Source of the DNA: Burkholderiales bacterium
GTDB lineage: Bacteria; Pseudomonadota; Gammaproteobacteria; Burkholderiales; Casimicrobiaceae
Reading direction: 5' to 3'
DNA: 45,053 bases
Assembly: GCA_025981645.1 (NCBI GenBank)
Contig: JAICXH010000011.1
Span: forward strand, 1-45,053
Shown: piece after piece, positions 18,402 to 27,689 of the stretch
How positions within the stretch are numbered: the stretch's first letter is position 1
How the letters are laid out: each line of letters opens with the position of its first letter
The notes under the pieces: generated by a model
Database searches by the model: none
The model's input: the letters and a program-made list of their open reading frames with translations, nothing else
What the model was told of the DNA's origin: nothing
Made by a program: the position numbers and the translations under genes

Positions 18402-19193
18402 TCACTCCCGGCCCGCGGCCCACGCGGGCTTGCGTCGCGCGAGGAACGCGGCGACCCCTTCACGCGCCTCGCTCGACGCGCGGACATCCGCGATGCGCTC
18501 GGCCGTCGTGGCGATCAGTCCGGCATCGATCGGGCGGCCCGCCACGTCGCGGACGAGCCACTTCGATTCGCGCTGGGCGGCGGGTCCCGCCTCCCGCAGC
18601 AGTGCGACGAGCGTCGCGATCCTCGCGTCGAGGAGGTCGGCGGCGACGACTTCGTGCAGGAGGCCGATCCGCTGAGCCTCCGCGGCGCTGAAGCGCTCGG
18701 CGGTCAGGAAATAGCGCCGCGCAGCGCGCGCACCGATCGCCTCGATCACGTACGGCGAGATCGTTGCCGGGATCAGTCCCAGCCGCGCCTCGGAGAGCGC
18801 GAATTGCGCGGTGTCGGCGGCGATCGCGATGTCGCATGCGGCGACGAGACCGACGCCTCCGCCGAACGCAGCCCCATGGACACGCGCGATCGTCGGCTTC
18901 CCGAGCGTGTCGAGCGCATGCAGCATCGCGGCGAGCGCCTGCGCGTCGGCGAGGTTCTCGGCATGACCGAACTCCGCCATCCGCCGCATCCAGTCGAGGT
19001 CGGCGCCGGCGCAGAAACTCCGGCCTTCGCCGGCGAGCACGACGACGCGCACCGCCGGATCGGCATCGAGCGCCGCGAGGTGCGCACTGAGGCGCGCGAT
19101 CAGCGCTTCGTCGAACGCGTTGTGGACGCCTGGCCGCGCGAGCGTCAGCGTCGCCACGCCATCCGACACCGCCAGCGTGCAGGGCTCGCTCAT
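18402..19193 (-). CDS. liuC: Enoyl-CoA hydratase family, probable methylglutaconyl-CoA hydratase
   Basis: A 263-residue crotonase-fold enzyme. In this cluster it should hydrate 3-methylglutaconyl-CoA to HMG-CoA. It has the oxyanion-hole segment FCAGADLDWMRRM, the HGAAFGGGVGLVAACDIAIA turn, and SEARLGLIPATISPYV, the form typical of AUH/LiuC-type hydratases with the acidic catalytic residue. The ATG at 19193 starts MSEPCTLAVSDGVATLTL; longer upstream reading enters a short 9-bp tandem repeat (19221-19238) and is not credible. A 67-nt gap separates it from the carboxyltransferase gene. Confidence 0.92.
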   Translation of the reverse strand: MSEPCTLAVSDGVATLTLARPGVHNAFDEALIARLSAHLAALDADPAVRVVVLAGEGRSFCAGADLDWMRRMAEFGHAENLADAQALAAMLHALDTLGKPTIARVHGAAFGGGVGLVAACDIAIAADTAQFALSEARLGLIPATISPYVIEAIGARAARRYFLTAERFSAAEAQRIGLLHEVVAADLLDARIATLVALLREAGPAAQRESKWLVRDVAGRPIDAGLIATTAERIADVRASSEAREGVAAFLARRKPAWAAGRE

Positions 19194-19260
19194 CGCGCCG
19201 ACGCCGCTCCCGACTGTGCGTGCATCGCGTGCATCGCATGCGTCCCGTTCATCTCGGCGC
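19194..19260. other. Short gap in the liu operon with a 9-bp tandem repeat
   Basis: The unit TGCATCGCG (19221-19229) is followed by TGCATCGCA (19230-19238) and flanked by further TGCG pieces. It is the longest untranslated gap after the operon head. No promoter or terminator was recognised. Confidence 0.5.
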
Positions 19261-20868
19261 TCACATCCGGAACACGCCGAAGCGTGTCGGCTCGACCGGA
19301 CGATTCTGCGAGGCCGAGATCGCGAGCGCCAGCACGCGCCGCGTATCGGCAGGATCGATGACGCCGTCGTCCCACAGCCTGGCGCTCGCAAAGTACGGGT
19401 GCCCCTCGTGCTCGTATTGCGCGCGGATCGGCGCCTTGAACGCCTCCTCGTCGTCGGCGCTCCACGTCCCGCCGCGCGCCTCGATCGCGTCGCGGCGAAC
19501 CGTCGCGAGCACGGTCGCCGCCTGTTCGCCGCCCATCACCGAGATCCTTGCGTTGGGCCACATCCACAGGAAGCGCGGGTTGAACGCCCTGCCGCACATC
19601 CCGTAGTTGCCGGCGCCATAGCTGCCGCCGATGATCACGGTGAACTTCGGCACCCCGGCGCAGGACACCGCGGTGACCATCTTCGCGCCGTCCTTCGCGA
19701 GTCCGCCAGCCTCGTATTTCTTCCCGACCATGAATCCGGTGATGTTCTGCAAGAACACGAGCGGAATGCCGCGCTGACAGCAGAGCTCGATGAAGTGCGC
19801 ACCCTTCTGCGCAGACTCGGAGAACAGCACCCCGTTATTGGCGACGACGCCGACCGGATAGCCGTGGAGGCGCGCGAAGCCGGTGACGAGCGTCGTGCCG
19901 TAGCGCGCCTTGAACTCGTCGAGGGCCGAATCGTCGACGACGCGCGCGATCACCTCGCGCACGTCGTAGGGCTTGCGAATATCGGCGTTGATGACGCCGT
20001 AGAGCTCCTCGGCCGGGTAGCGCGGTGGAACTGGCTCGACGAGATCGAGCGCCACGGCCTTCCTGCGGTTGAGGTTGCCGACGATGCGCCGCGCAATCGC
20101 GAGCGCGTGATGGTCGTTCTGCGCGAAGTGATCGGCAACCCCCGACACCCGCGTATGGACGTCGGCGCCGCCGAGCTCCTCTGCCGAAACGATCTCGCCA
20201 GTCGCCGCCTTGACGAGCGGCGGGCCGCCGAGAAAGATCGTACCCTGCCCGCGAACGATGATCGATTCGTCGGACATCGCCGGAACGTACGCTCCGCCCG
20301 CCGTGCACGAGCCCATCACGACGGCGATCTGTGCGATACCCTCGGCCGACAGCGTCGCCTGGTTGTAGAAGATGCGCCCGAAATGGTCGCGGTCGGGAAA
20401 GACTTCGGTGTGGTTCGGCAGGTTCGCCCCGCCGGAGTCGACGAGGTAGATGCACGGCAGGCTGTTCTGGCGCGCGATCTCCTGTGCGCGCAGGTGCTTC
20501 TTGACCGTCACCGGGAAATAGGTGCCGCCTTTCACCGTCGCGTCGTTGCAGACAACGACGCATTCGCGGCCGGCGACACGTCCGACTCCGGTGATGATGC
20601 CCGCCGACGCGATGTTGTCGTCGTACATGTCCCAGGCGGCGAGCTGTGACAGCTCGAGGAAGGGACTCCCCGGATCGAGCAGGCGGCGTACGCGCTCGCG
20701 CGGGAGCAGCTTGCCGCGCGCGAGGTGGCGCGCGCGCGCGGCCTCGCCGCCGCCCTGCTCGATCACCGCGACCTTCGAGCGCAGGTCCTCGACGAGCGCG
20801 GTCATGGCGTCGCGATTGACGGCGAACGTCGGATCGCGCGCGGAGACCCTCGACTCGATCGCCGTCAT
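19261..20868 (-). CDS. liuB: Methylcrotonyl-CoA carboxylase, carboxyltransferase subunit
   Basis: A 535-residue beta subunit, exactly the usual MccB length. It transfers CO2 from biotin to 3-methylcrotonyl-CoA giving 3-methylglutaconyl-CoA. N-terminal and C-terminal crotonase-like halves are both complete: [35 protein letters not shown] and [17 protein letters not shown] in the first, and [33 protein letters not shown] and [13 protein letters not shown] in the second. The ATG at 20868 overlaps the GST stop by 4 nt. It is separated from its alpha subunit only by the hydratase and the DUF4126 gene. Confidence 0.96.
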   Translation of the reverse strand: MTAIESRVSARDPTFAVNRDAMTALVEDLRSKVAVIEQGGGEAARARHLARGKLLPRERVRRLLDPGSPFLELSQLAAWDMYDDNIASAGIITGVGRVAGRECVVVCNDATVKGGTYFPVTVKKHLRAQEIARQNSLPCIYLVDSGGANLPNHTEVFPDRDHFGRIFYNQATLSAEGIAQIAVVMGSCTAGGAYVPAMSDESIIVRGQGTIFLGGPPLVKAATGEIVSAEELGGADVHTRVSGVADHFAQNDHHALAIARRIVGNLNRRKAVALDLVEPVPPRYPAEELYGVINADIRKPYDVREVIARVVDDSALDEFKARYGTTLVTGFARLHGYPVGVVANNGVLFSESAQKGAHFIELCCQRGIPLVFLQNITGFMVGKKYEAGGLAKDGAKMVTAVSCAGVPKFTVIIGGSYGAGNYGMCGRAFNPRFLWMWPNARISVMGGEQAATVLATVRRDAIEARGGTWSADDEEAFKAPIRAQYEHEGHPYFASARLWDDGVIDPADTRRVLALAISASQNRPVEPTRFGVFRM

Positions 20869-21500
20869 CGGTCGGCGGGACGGGGATGGCCCGGCATCAG
20901 TGCATAAGGATGCACCCAGCGCGGCTCGGCAGCGATGCGCGCGAGCCAGTCGCGCAGGTTCGGATATCGATCCCAGTCGACGCCGATCTCCTCGGGCCAG
21001 TACAGATAACCGCATAGCGACAGATCTGCGATGGTCAGCCGGTCTCCGACCACGTGGCTGCGCCCGTCGAGGTGGGCGTCGAGGACCGTCCACGCCGACT
21101 CGGCCCGCCTGCTGAACTCGGCGAGCACCGCGGGGTCGTGATCGCTCGCAAAGGCCCTCATGAAACGCGCCGTCGCCGTATAGCTTGTCAGCTTGTGATT
21201 GTCGAACAGGAGCCAGCGCATGATCTCGCGCCGCTCGGTCTCGTCGTGCGGGCCGAAGCGACCGAGCACACCGGCGAGGTAATCCAGTATGACGCCCGAT
21301 TGCGAGAGCTGCAACGCACCGTGCTCGAGCACCGGGATCTCGCCCATGACGTTCAGCGCACGAAACGCCGGTGTGCGGGTCTCGCCGCCGAAGTAGTCGA
21401 CATGCACCGGCTCCCAGTCGGCGCCGCAGAGCTCGAGCATCAGCGCAACCTTGTAGGCATTGCCCGACTGCGCGAAACAGCGGAGGACGAACTGCGCCAC
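20865..21500 (-). CDS. Glutathione S-transferase family protein
   Basis: A 211-residue cytosolic GST with a thioredoxin-like N-terminal domain ([23 protein letters not shown], then [26 protein letters not shown] with the cis-Pro and SQS glutathione-binding turn) and an all-helical C-terminal domain containing [22 protein letters not shown] at 21500 follows GAGGA by about 10 nt and lies 13 nt after the upstream stop. The electrophilic substrate is not predictable. It sits between a kappa-class/HCCA-isomerase protein and methylcrotonyl-CoA carboxylase, whose substrate is an alpha,beta-unsaturated thioester, a plausible target for glutathione conjugation; this is inference. Confidence 0.9.
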   Translation of the reverse strand: MAQFVLRCFAQSGNAYKVALMLELCGADWEPVHVDYFGGETRTPAFRALNVMGEIPVLEHGALQLSQSGVILDYLAGVLGRFGPHDETERREIMRWLLFDNHKLTSYTATARFMRAFASDHDPAVLAEFSRRAESAWTVLDAHLDGRSHVVGDRLTIADLSLCGYLYWPEEIGVDWDRYPNLRDWLARIAAEPRWVHPYALMPGHPRPADR

Positions 21501-21513
21501 GCGCCGGCGATCC

Positions 21514-22119
21514 TCAGAAGCCGCCGCGCGCGAGCCAGCGCTCGACCTGGTCGAAGCGATCGACTCCCCAGAACGGCTCGCCGTCGACAACCACGAACGG
21601 CGAGCCGAACACCCCCGCCGCGAGTGCGACATCGTTCTCACGCCGCAGCGCCTCCTTCACCGCCGGATCGTCGACGGCGGCGCGCGCCTCCCCGCGCGTG
21701 AGCCCGATTTCGGCGGCGACGTCCGCGGCGACATCCGGGCTCGAGATGTCGCGGTCGTCGCGGAAGAAGGCGCGATAGAGCGCGTGCACGGCCGGCGCCG
21801 CGTCGTCACCGGCATCGCGCCGCCAGAGAACGATGCGCGCGGCAGCCTGCGTCGCAATCGGGAACTTCGACGGCATCCTGAACGGCACGCCGTGGAAGCG
21901 CGCGCTGCGGGAGAAGTCGCGGCGGCTGTAATCGCCCTTCACCGGGACCGAAGTGAGCGGCACGGCTCCGGTCGACTTGAACACCACGCCGAGCAGCATC
22001 GGGCGCCACCGAACCTGCCGCCCGTGCCTCGCCGCAAGTCCCTCGACGAGCTCCGAGCCGAGGTAGCCGTACGGCGATGAGAAATCGAAGTGGAAGTCGA
22101 TGGTTCGGTTCGTGTCCAT
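21514..22119 (-). CDS. 2-hydroxychromene-2-carboxylate isomerase / kappa-class GST-like (DsbA fold)
   Basis: A 201-residue DsbA-fold protein lacking a CxxC motif. The family uses glutathione as cofactor, either to isomerise ring-cleavage products or to conjugate. IDFHFDFSSPYGYLGSELV carries the conserved Ser-Pro at the glutathione site; PFRMPSKFPIATQAAARI and the terminal GVFGSPFVVVDGEPFWGVDRFDQVE with its cis-Pro are typical. I chose ATG 22119; an in-frame ATG at 22131 sits directly against a GGAGGG, which is too close. No naphthalene-type catabolic genes are nearby, so an isomerase role in aromatic degradation is doubtful; partnership with the adjacent GST is more likely. Confidence 0.88.
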   Translation of the reverse strand: MDTNRTIDFHFDFSSPYGYLGSELVEGLAARHGRQVRWRPMLLGVVFKSTGAVPLTSVPVKGDYSRRDFSRSARFHGVPFRMPSKFPIATQAAARIVLWRRDAGDDAAPAVHALYRAFFRDDRDISSPDVAADVAAEIGLTRGEARAAVDDPAVKEALRRENDVALAAGVFGSPFVVVDGEPFWGVDRFDQVERWLARGGF

Positions 22120-22139
22120 GCTAGTCCGCATCCCTCCCG

Positions 22140-22565
22140 TCACCGGCGAATCAGGTTGCTGCCGGTCGCGGTCACGTATTCGCGACCGCTGTCGTCGACG
22201 GCACGCCCGGTGACGTCGACGACGTGCCCATCGAGCGACGCTTTCCACTTTACCGCAGCAACCGTCCACTCGAGGGTCAGCGCAATGCCCGCTGGCACGG
22301 CGCGCACAAAGCGGAACGTGAAGCCGAGCCCCAGTGCGACGTGCCGCTGCGAGAACGACGTCGCATCGAGGCCCATCATCAAGCCCGCGACGTGCGGTCC
22401 GCTCGCGATCAGCACGCCGAACGGGCCCGCTTTCGCCGCCTCTTCGTCGTGATGCAGCGGGTTGGCGTCGCCGCAGGCGGTCGCGAAGCTCGCGATCGAC
22501 TCGGCGTCGAAGGTCACGCGGCGCGCGAAGCGCGCTCCGGGCGCGAACGGCGGCGCCACGCTCAT
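22140..22565 (-). CDS. MaoC-like hot-dog dehydratase
   Basis: A 141-residue single hot-dog protein of the MaoC/(R)-specific enoyl-CoA hydratase group. SIASFATACGDANPLHHDEEAAKAGPFG shows the hydratase-2 motif with Asp and His; ASGPHVAGLMMGL and ALGLGFTFRFVRAVPAG follow. It would hydrate enoyl-CoA to (R)-3-hydroxyacyl-CoA, the stereoisomer used by PHA synthase, or act on a branched acyl-CoA. The ATG at 22565 overlaps the acyl-CoA dehydrogenase stop (ATGA), so the two are translationally coupled and may act in sequence. The substrate is not known. Confidence 0.88.
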   Translation of the reverse strand: MSVAPPFAPGARFARRVTFDAESIASFATACGDANPLHHDEEAAKAGPFGVLIASGPHVAGLMMGLDATSFSQRHVALGLGFTFRFVRAVPAGIALTLEWTVAAVKWKASLDGHVVDVTGRAVDDSGREYVTATGSNLIRR

Positions 22566-23695
22566 CCGGCGATCGCGCGGCCGATCACGAGCCGCTGGAT
22601 GTCGCTGGTACCTTCGTAGATCTGGCACACGCGAACGTCGCGATAGATTCGCTCGACCGGAAAATCGGTGACGTAGCCGTAGCCCCCGTGGACCTGCAAC
22701 GCCGCCGACGCGACGCGTTCGGCCATCTCGGTCGCGTAGAGCTTCGCCATCGAAGCTTCCTTGAGGCACGGCTCGCCGGCGTCCCTGAGACTCGCGGCGT
22801 GCCACACCATCTGTCGCGCGACCTCGACTTCGGTCGCCATGTCGGCGAGCCTGAACGCGACCGCCTGGTGCTGCACGATCGGCTGCCCGAAGGCCGTCCG
22901 CTCGCGCGCGTAGGCAAGCGCCGCTTCGAGCGCCGCGCGCGCCATGCCGACTGCCTGGGCGGCGATCCCGATGCGTCCCGCCTCGAGGTTGGCGAGCGCA
23001 ATCCGATAGCCCTCGCCCTCGCGGCCGAGCAGACACTCGGCGCCGATCTCGCAGTGGTCGAAGGTGATCTGCGCGGTGTCCGATGCGCGTTGCCCGAGTT
23101 TCTCCTCGATGCGGGTGACGGTGAAGCCCGGCGACTTGGTGTCGACGATGAACGCCGAGATGCCGTGCTTGCCCGCACCCCGGTCGGTGACCGCGAACAC
23201 CACGGCAACGTCGGCGTTTGCGCCGGTCGTGATGAACTGCTTGACGCCGGTAAGGACCCAGTAATCGCCACGCCGGTCGGCGCGCGTTGCGATCGACGCG
23301 GCGTCGGATCCGGTGTGGGGCTCGGTCAGGCAGAAGCAGCCGAGGAGCCTTCCCTGCGCGAGCGGCACAAGCCAGCGCCGCTTCTGCGCTTCGGTCCCGA
23401 ACGCCGCGAGCGGGCCGCAGACGACCGAGTTCTGCACTGCGACGATCGTCGACGTTGCGCCGTCGCCGGCAGCGATTTCCTCGAGCACGACCGCGAGCGT
23501 CAGGTAATCGAGCCCGGCGCCGCCGAAGTCCTCCGGCACCACGGCGCCCATGACGCCGAGCTCGCCCAGCAGCGCGAGCGCCTCGCGCGGAAACCGGTGC
23601 TCGCGGTCCCACTCGGAGGCATGAGGAGCGAGGTGCTCGCGGGCGAAGCTTCGCAGCGTGTCGCGGATCTGCCGCTGTTCGTCGCTGAGGAGCAT
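22562..23695 (-). CDS. Acyl-CoA dehydrogenase (short-chain type)
   Basis: A 377-residue FAD enzyme that forms a 2,3-double bond in an acyl-CoA and passes electrons to ETF. CFCLTEPHTGSDAASI and WVLTGVKQFITTG are the flavin/substrate-binding segments, GRIGIAAQAVGMARAALE and ERTAFGQPIVQHQAV follow, and the catalytic Glu lies in CQIYEGTSDIQRLVIGRAIAG, as in short- and medium-chain enzymes and unlike the isovaleryl enzyme of this cluster. ATG at 23695 (MLLSDEQRQIRDTLRSFA) is the family start; a TTG seven codons earlier would overlap the upstream gene. It may handle isobutyryl- or 2-methylbutyryl-CoA or another branched acyl-CoA. Confidence 0.93.
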   Translation of the reverse strand: MLLSDEQRQIRDTLRSFAREHLAPHASEWDREHRFPREALALLGELGVMGAVVPEDFGGAGLDYLTLAVVLEEIAAGDGATSTIVAVQNSVVCGPLAAFGTEAQKRRWLVPLAQGRLLGCFCLTEPHTGSDAASIATRADRRGDYWVLTGVKQFITTGANADVAVVFAVTDRGAGKHGISAFIVDTKSPGFTVTRIEEKLGQRASDTAQITFDHCEIGAECLLGREGEGYRIALANLEAGRIGIAAQAVGMARAALEAALAYARERTAFGQPIVQHQAVAFRLADMATEVEVARQMVWHAASLRDAGEPCLKEASMAKLYATEMAERVASAALQVHGGYGYVTDFPVERIYRDVRVCQIYEGTSDIQRLVIGRAIAG

Positions 23696-23699
23696 GCGT

Positions 23700-24338
23700 T
23701 TACGGCTCGGAGCCAATCGAACCGATCAGCGCGAGGCGCAGCGCGAGGGCCGCGAACACGCCGGCGAGCGCGCGCTTCGACCAGCGGCCGAAGCCCGGCC
23801 GCCCGCTGAAGAACCGGCGCAGTGTCCCCGCAGCGAGCACGCAGCATCCGTCGAACACGACGACGATCACGAGCTGGGTCGCGCCGAGGACGAGACTCTG
23901 CACCAGCACGCTTCCGTGCGCCGGATCGACGAACTGCGGAAACAGCGCGAGCTGGAACAGCGCGACCTTCGGGTTGAGGATGCTGGTGAGCGCACCGCTC
24001 CGGTAGAGCTTCGCCTTCGGAAAGTGTGGCGTGGCGGACGTCGGCCCGGCCGCCGGCTCGCGCCACATCCGCCACGCGATCCACAAGAGGTAGGCGGCGC
24101 CGGCGACGCGCACCGCGTCGAACGCGACGGGTACCGCCGCGAGAATTGCCGACAACCCAAGCGCCGCGGCGAGGACGTGCCCCAGCATCCCGGTAGCCGT
24201 CCCGGCGAGCGAAACGAGGCCCGCCCGACGACCCTGCACCAGCGTGCGCGAGACAAGGTAGAGCATGTTCGGCCCGGGCGTGACCGCGAGCGCGATCGCG
24301 GCCACGCAGAACAGGAGCCAGGTTGCCAGCGGAATCAT
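23700..24338 (-). CDS. LysE/RhtB family amino-acid exporter
   Basis: A 212-residue inner-membrane protein with about six hydrophobic segments. MIPLATWLLFCVAAIALAVTPGPNMLYLVSRTLVQGRRAGLVSLAG contains the family hallmark TPGPN, and ALTSILNPKVALFQLALFPQFVDP is the second conserved block. RhtB-type proteins pump out amino acids or their derivatives. Being 4 nt from the acyl-CoA dehydrogenase within a leucine catabolic operon, it could relieve excess branched-chain amino acid or a toxic intermediate; that is a guess from location. Confidence 0.9.
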   Translation of the reverse strand: MIPLATWLLFCVAAIALAVTPGPNMLYLVSRTLVQGRRAGLVSLAGTATGMLGHVLAAALGLSAILAAVPVAFDAVRVAGAAYLLWIAWRMWREPAAGPTSATPHFPKAKLYRSGALTSILNPKVALFQLALFPQFVDPAHGSVLVQSLVLGATQLVIVVVFDGCCVLAAGTLRRFFSGRPGFGRWSKRALAGVFAALALRLALIGSIGSEP

Positions 24339-24390
24339 CGACGGCGTGCTGCCGCGAGCGCGAACGCGGAGACGGAGACGGCGTGCGGCG

Positions 24391-25275
24391 TCATTGCGAA
24401 TACCCGAGCGAGGCGAGAAGCGGACTCGCCGCGCGCTCGACCGCCGCGCGGTCGGCTGCCGACATCTCGCGTCGCCAGACGCCGATACGGTCCTGCTGCG
24501 GCGGCCGTACGAGGTTCTCGTGAATGCGCGTTCGATCGTCGCGCTCGACCATGCGTCCGCTCACGTGCTGGCGACCCCGCAGGCGCGCAATGCGCGCCGC
24601 GCCCTGCGCAGTGAAGTCGAGCATCCGCGCCGAATACTCGAGGCCGAGAAACGCGCAGACGCGCGGCAGCTCGACCTCGGGATGCAGGACCAGATCCTCG
24701 TAGCGAAGCTCGTGGTAGTGCGCGACCGCGGCGCCGGCGGCGCGGCCGATCGCGACCTGCTGTTGCCACGCGGCACCGAGCGCGCCGTAGTCCTGGCTCG
24801 GCGCGAACCAGGTCTTGCGCCACGACAGCACGGTGTCGCGCGGATCGCGGATCACGTGCACGTAGTGGATCTCGGGCATCAGCGCAGCGAGCTCGCGCAT
24901 GACGAAGATGTTGTCGGGAGTCTTCTCGCCCGCGCGGCGCTTGCCCTGCGCCGCGGCATACATCGCGTAGAACGACCGCGCCGCGTCGGCGACGGTGAAC
25001 GGCGAGATCGTGCCGATTCGCGCCTCGAACACGCCGCGGTCGAGGCCGAAGTCCGACCAGTTGGAAAGTGGCGTGCGGTCGGCAGTGACGAGCTCGACGA
25101 AGCGCCGCCGCAGCGACTCGGCCTCGCCGGAGAGACCCGGCAGATACTTGAGGAACGCCGTCTCCGGCGGCATCGCAAGATCCGGATGGCTGTCCAGCAT
25201 CACGGCAGCAAGCGATGTTCCCGAACGCGGGCAGCCGACGATGACCGGAAACGGCGGCGGCGTGGCCCGGCTCAT
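24391..25275 (-). CDS. Sulfotransferase family protein
   Basis: A 294-residue P-loop-like sulfotransferase that uses PAPS as donor. The 5'-phosphosulfate loop reads VIVGCPRSGTSLAAVML at the N terminus, and the 3'-phosphate motif reads YVHVIRDPRDTVLSWRKTW in the middle; HYHELRYEDLVLHPEVELPRVCAFLGL is the usual third block. ATG at 25275 begins MSRATPPPFPVIVGCPRSG. There is a 17-nt gap to the thiolase upstream and 52 nt to the exporter downstream, all on one strand. The acceptor could be a carbohydrate, lipid or small metabolite. A sulfotransferase is not part of leucine catabolism as known, so its presence is notable. Confidence 0.9.
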   Translation of the reverse strand: MSRATPPPFPVIVGCPRSGTSLAAVMLDSHPDLAMPPETAFLKYLPGLSGEAESLRRRFVELVTADRTPLSNWSDFGLDRGVFEARIGTISPFTVADAARSFYAMYAAAQGKRRAGEKTPDNIFVMRELAALMPEIHYVHVIRDPRDTVLSWRKTWFAPSQDYGALGAAWQQQVAIGRAAGAAVAHYHELRYEDLVLHPEVELPRVCAFLGLEYSARMLDFTAQGAARIARLRGRQHVSGRMVERDDRTRIHENLVRPPQQDRIGVWRREMSAADRAAVERAASPLLASLGYSQ

Positions 25276-25292
25276 CGCAATCGCGACGGCAC

Positions 25293-26480
25293 TCAGCGAA
25301 CGAGCTCGATCGCAAGCGCGGTCGCCTCGCCGCCGCCGATGCACAGCGCTGCGACGCCGCGCTTCAGATTGCGCTTGCGCAGCGCGCCGAGCAGCGTGAC
25401 CACGATGCGCGCGCCCGACGCGCCGATCGGGTGGCCGAGCGCGCACGCGCCGCCGTGCACGTTGACGCGATCGTGGGCGATGCCGTGCTCCTTCATCGCC
25501 GCCATCGTCACGACGGCGAACGCTTCGTTGACCTCGAAGAGGTCCACGTCGCGCGTCGACCAGCCGGCCTTCCGGTACAGCTTCTCGATCGCGCCCACCG
25601 GGGCGGTGGTGAACAGCGCCGGCTCCTGCGAGTGCGTCGCATGCGCGACGATCGTCGCCAGCGGCGTGAGGCCGCGCGCGGCGGCAATCGAGCGGCGCAT
25701 CAGCACGAGCGCCGCGGCGCCGTCGGAGATCGAGCTCGAGTTCGCCGCCGTCACCGTTCCGTCCTTGCGGAACGCCGGCTTCAGCGTCGCGATCTTCTCC
25801 GGCGCGGCTTTCGCCGGCTGCTCGTCCTGGTCGACGCGCAGGTCACCCTTCCTGCCGGAGACGGTGACGGGAGCGATCTCCCACGCAAAGGTCCCGTCCT
25901 GGTTCGCCGCGAGCGCGCGAGCGAGCGATGTGCGCGCGAATTCGTCCTGTGCCTCGCGCGTGAAGTGGAAGCTCGCCGCGCAGTCCTCGGCGAACGTGCC
26001 CATCAGCCGCCCCTTGTCGTAGGCGTCCTCGAGACCGTCCAGGAACATGTGGTCGTAGACGGTCTGGTGGCCCATCCGGTAACCGGCGCGCGCCTTCGGC
26101 ATCAGATAGGGCGCGTTGGTCATGCTCTCCATGCCTCCGGCAACGACGATTTCGACCGAGCCGGCGACGAGCGCGTCGTGGCCGAGAATCGCGGCCTCCA
26201 TCGCCGAGCCGCACATCTTGTTGACCGTCGTGCAGCCGGTCGAAAGCGGCAGCCCGCCCTTCAGCGAGGCCTGCCGCGCCGGCGCCTGTCCCTGGCCGGC
26301 GGGCAGCACGCAGCCGAAGATCGTCCTGTCGACGTCGGCCGGCTTGACGCCGGCGCGCTCGACGGCAGCCTTGATCGCCACGGCGCCTAGCTCACTCGCG
26401 GCGAGCGGCGCGAAGACGCCCTGGAAGCCGCCGATCGGCGTGCGCGCCGCGCCGACAATGACAATGGGATCGCTGCTCAT
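25293..26480 (-). CDS. Acetyl-CoA C-acetyltransferase (thiolase)
   Basis: A 395-residue thiolase. MSSDPIVIVGAARTPIGGFQG opens the protein; the acyl-accepting Cys is in TTVNKMCGSAMEAAI, the His in NVHGGACALGHPIGASGARI and the second Cys in ALCIGGGEATALAIE. It would cleave acetoacetyl-CoA (from the acetoacetate released by HMG-CoA lyase) to two acetyl-CoA, or work backwards to prime PHA synthesis. A branched 2-methylacetoacetyl-CoA substrate is possible. ATG at 26480 follows a GAGG about 8 nt upstream. No acetoacetyl-CoA synthetase or CoA-transferase is in the window. Confidence 0.95.
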   Translation of the reverse strand: MSSDPIVIVGAARTPIGGFQGVFAPLAASELGAVAIKAAVERAGVKPADVDRTIFGCVLPAGQGQAPARQASLKGGLPLSTGCTTVNKMCGSAMEAAILGHDALVAGSVEIVVAGGMESMTNAPYLMPKARAGYRMGHQTVYDHMFLDGLEDAYDKGRLMGTFAEDCAASFHFTREAQDEFARTSLARALAANQDGTFAWEIAPVTVSGRKGDLRVDQDEQPAKAAPEKIATLKPAFRKDGTVTAANSSSISDGAAALVLMRRSIAAARGLTPLATIVAHATHSQEPALFTTAPVGAIEKLYRKAGWSTRDVDLFEVNEAFAVVTMAAMKEHGIAHDRVNVHGGACALGHPIGASGARIVVTLLGALRKRNLKRGVAALCIGGGEATALAIELVR

Positions 26481-26493
26481 GATAGGACCTCGC

Positions 26494-27660
26494 TCATTTC
26501 GTCTGTTCGAAGAGCTCGCGGCCGATCAGCATGCGGCGGATCTCCGACGTGCCGGCGCCGATCTCGTAGAGCTTGGCGTCGCGCCACAGACGCCCGGTCG
26601 GGAACTCGTTGATGTAGCCGTTGCCGCCGAGACACTGAATCGCCTCGCCGGCCATCCACGTCGCCTTCTCGGCCGCATAGAGAATCGCGCCGGCGGCATC
26701 CTTGCGCGCCGTCTCGCCGCGGTCGCACGCCTTGCCGACCGCGTAGACGTAGGCGCGGCAGGCGTTCATCGTCGTGTACATGTCGGCGAGCTTGCCCTGC
26801 ATCAACTGGAACTCGCCGATCGACTGGCCGAACTGCCTGCGCTCGTGCAGGTATGGCAACACCGCGTCGAGGCATGCCGCCATGATGCCGAGCGAGCCGC
26901 CGGCGAGCACCGCACGCTCGTAGTCGAGCCCGCTCATCAGCACGTTGACGCCGCGGCCCACGGCGCCGAGCACATTGGCGTCGGGAACGAGGCAATCGTC
27001 GAACACGAGCTCGCAGGTGTTGGAGCCGCGCATGCCGAGCTTGTCGAGTTTCTGCGCAGTCGAGAAACCCTTCATGCCCTTCTCGACGATGAACGCGGTG
27101 ATGCCGCGCGGCCCCGCCTGCGGATCGGTCTTCGCGTAGACGACGAGCGTGTCCGCGTCGGGGCCGTTGGTGATCCACATCTTGTTGCCGGTCAGCGCCC
27201 AGGCTTCGCCGCGGCGCTCAGCGCGAAGCCGCATCGAGACGACGTCCGAGCCCGACCCCGGCTCGCTCATCGCGAGGGCGCCAACGTGCTCGCCCGAGAT
27301 CAGCTTCGGAAGGAATTTACTGCGCTGAGCATCCGAGCCGTTGCGGCGGATCTGGTTCACGCAGAGATTCGAGTGTGCACCGTAGGAGAGGCCAACTGCC
27401 GCCGACGCGCGCGAGATCTCCTCCATCGCGACGACGTGTGCGAGGTAGCCGAGTCCGGCGCCACCCTGCGACTCCTCGACGGTGATGCCGAGCAGGCCCA
27501 TGTCGCCGAGCTTGCGCCAGAGGTCGTGCGGAAAGGCGTTGTCGCGATCGATCGCTGCGGCGCGCGGGGCGATCTCGGCGGCGGCAAATGCGCGGACCGA
27601 ATCGCGCAGCATGTCGATCGTCTCGCCGAGATCGAATTCGAGGGAGGGCCAGTTGATCAT
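26494..27660 (-). CDS. liuA: Isovaleryl-CoA dehydrogenase
   Basis: A 388-residue FAD acyl-CoA dehydrogenase that makes 3-methylcrotonyl-CoA from isovaleryl-CoA. Diagnostic of IVD, the catalytic Glu is at position 248 in [13 protein letters not shown], while the C-terminal position of other acyl-CoA dehydrogenases is non-acidic ([18 protein letters not shown]). [15 protein letters not shown] and [17 protein letters not shown] are also typical. ATG at 27660 gives the family start [20 protein letters not shown]; an in-frame GTG at 27693 overlaps the upstream stop (GTGA), and given how common that arrangement is here it could be used, adding 11 residues. Confidence 0.95.
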   Translation of the reverse strand: MINWPSLEFDLGETIDMLRDSVRAFAAAEIAPRAAAIDRDNAFPHDLWRKLGDMGLLGITVEESQGGAGLGYLAHVVAMEEISRASAAVGLSYGAHSNLCVNQIRRNGSDAQRSKFLPKLISGEHVGALAMSEPGSGSDVVSMRLRAERRGEAWALTGNKMWITNGPDADTLVVYAKTDPQAGPRGITAFIVEKGMKGFSTAQKLDKLGMRGSNTCELVFDDCLVPDANVLGAVGRGVNVLMSGLDYERAVLAGGSLGIMAACLDAVLPYLHERRQFGQSIGEFQLMQGKLADMYTTMNACRAYVYAVGKACDRGETARKDAAGAILYAAEKATWMAGEAIQCLGGNGYINEFPTGRLWRDAKLYEIGAGTSEIRRMLIGRELFEQTK

Positions 27661-27689
27661 CGGATTTTCGGGATGTCGGTTGGACAGCG

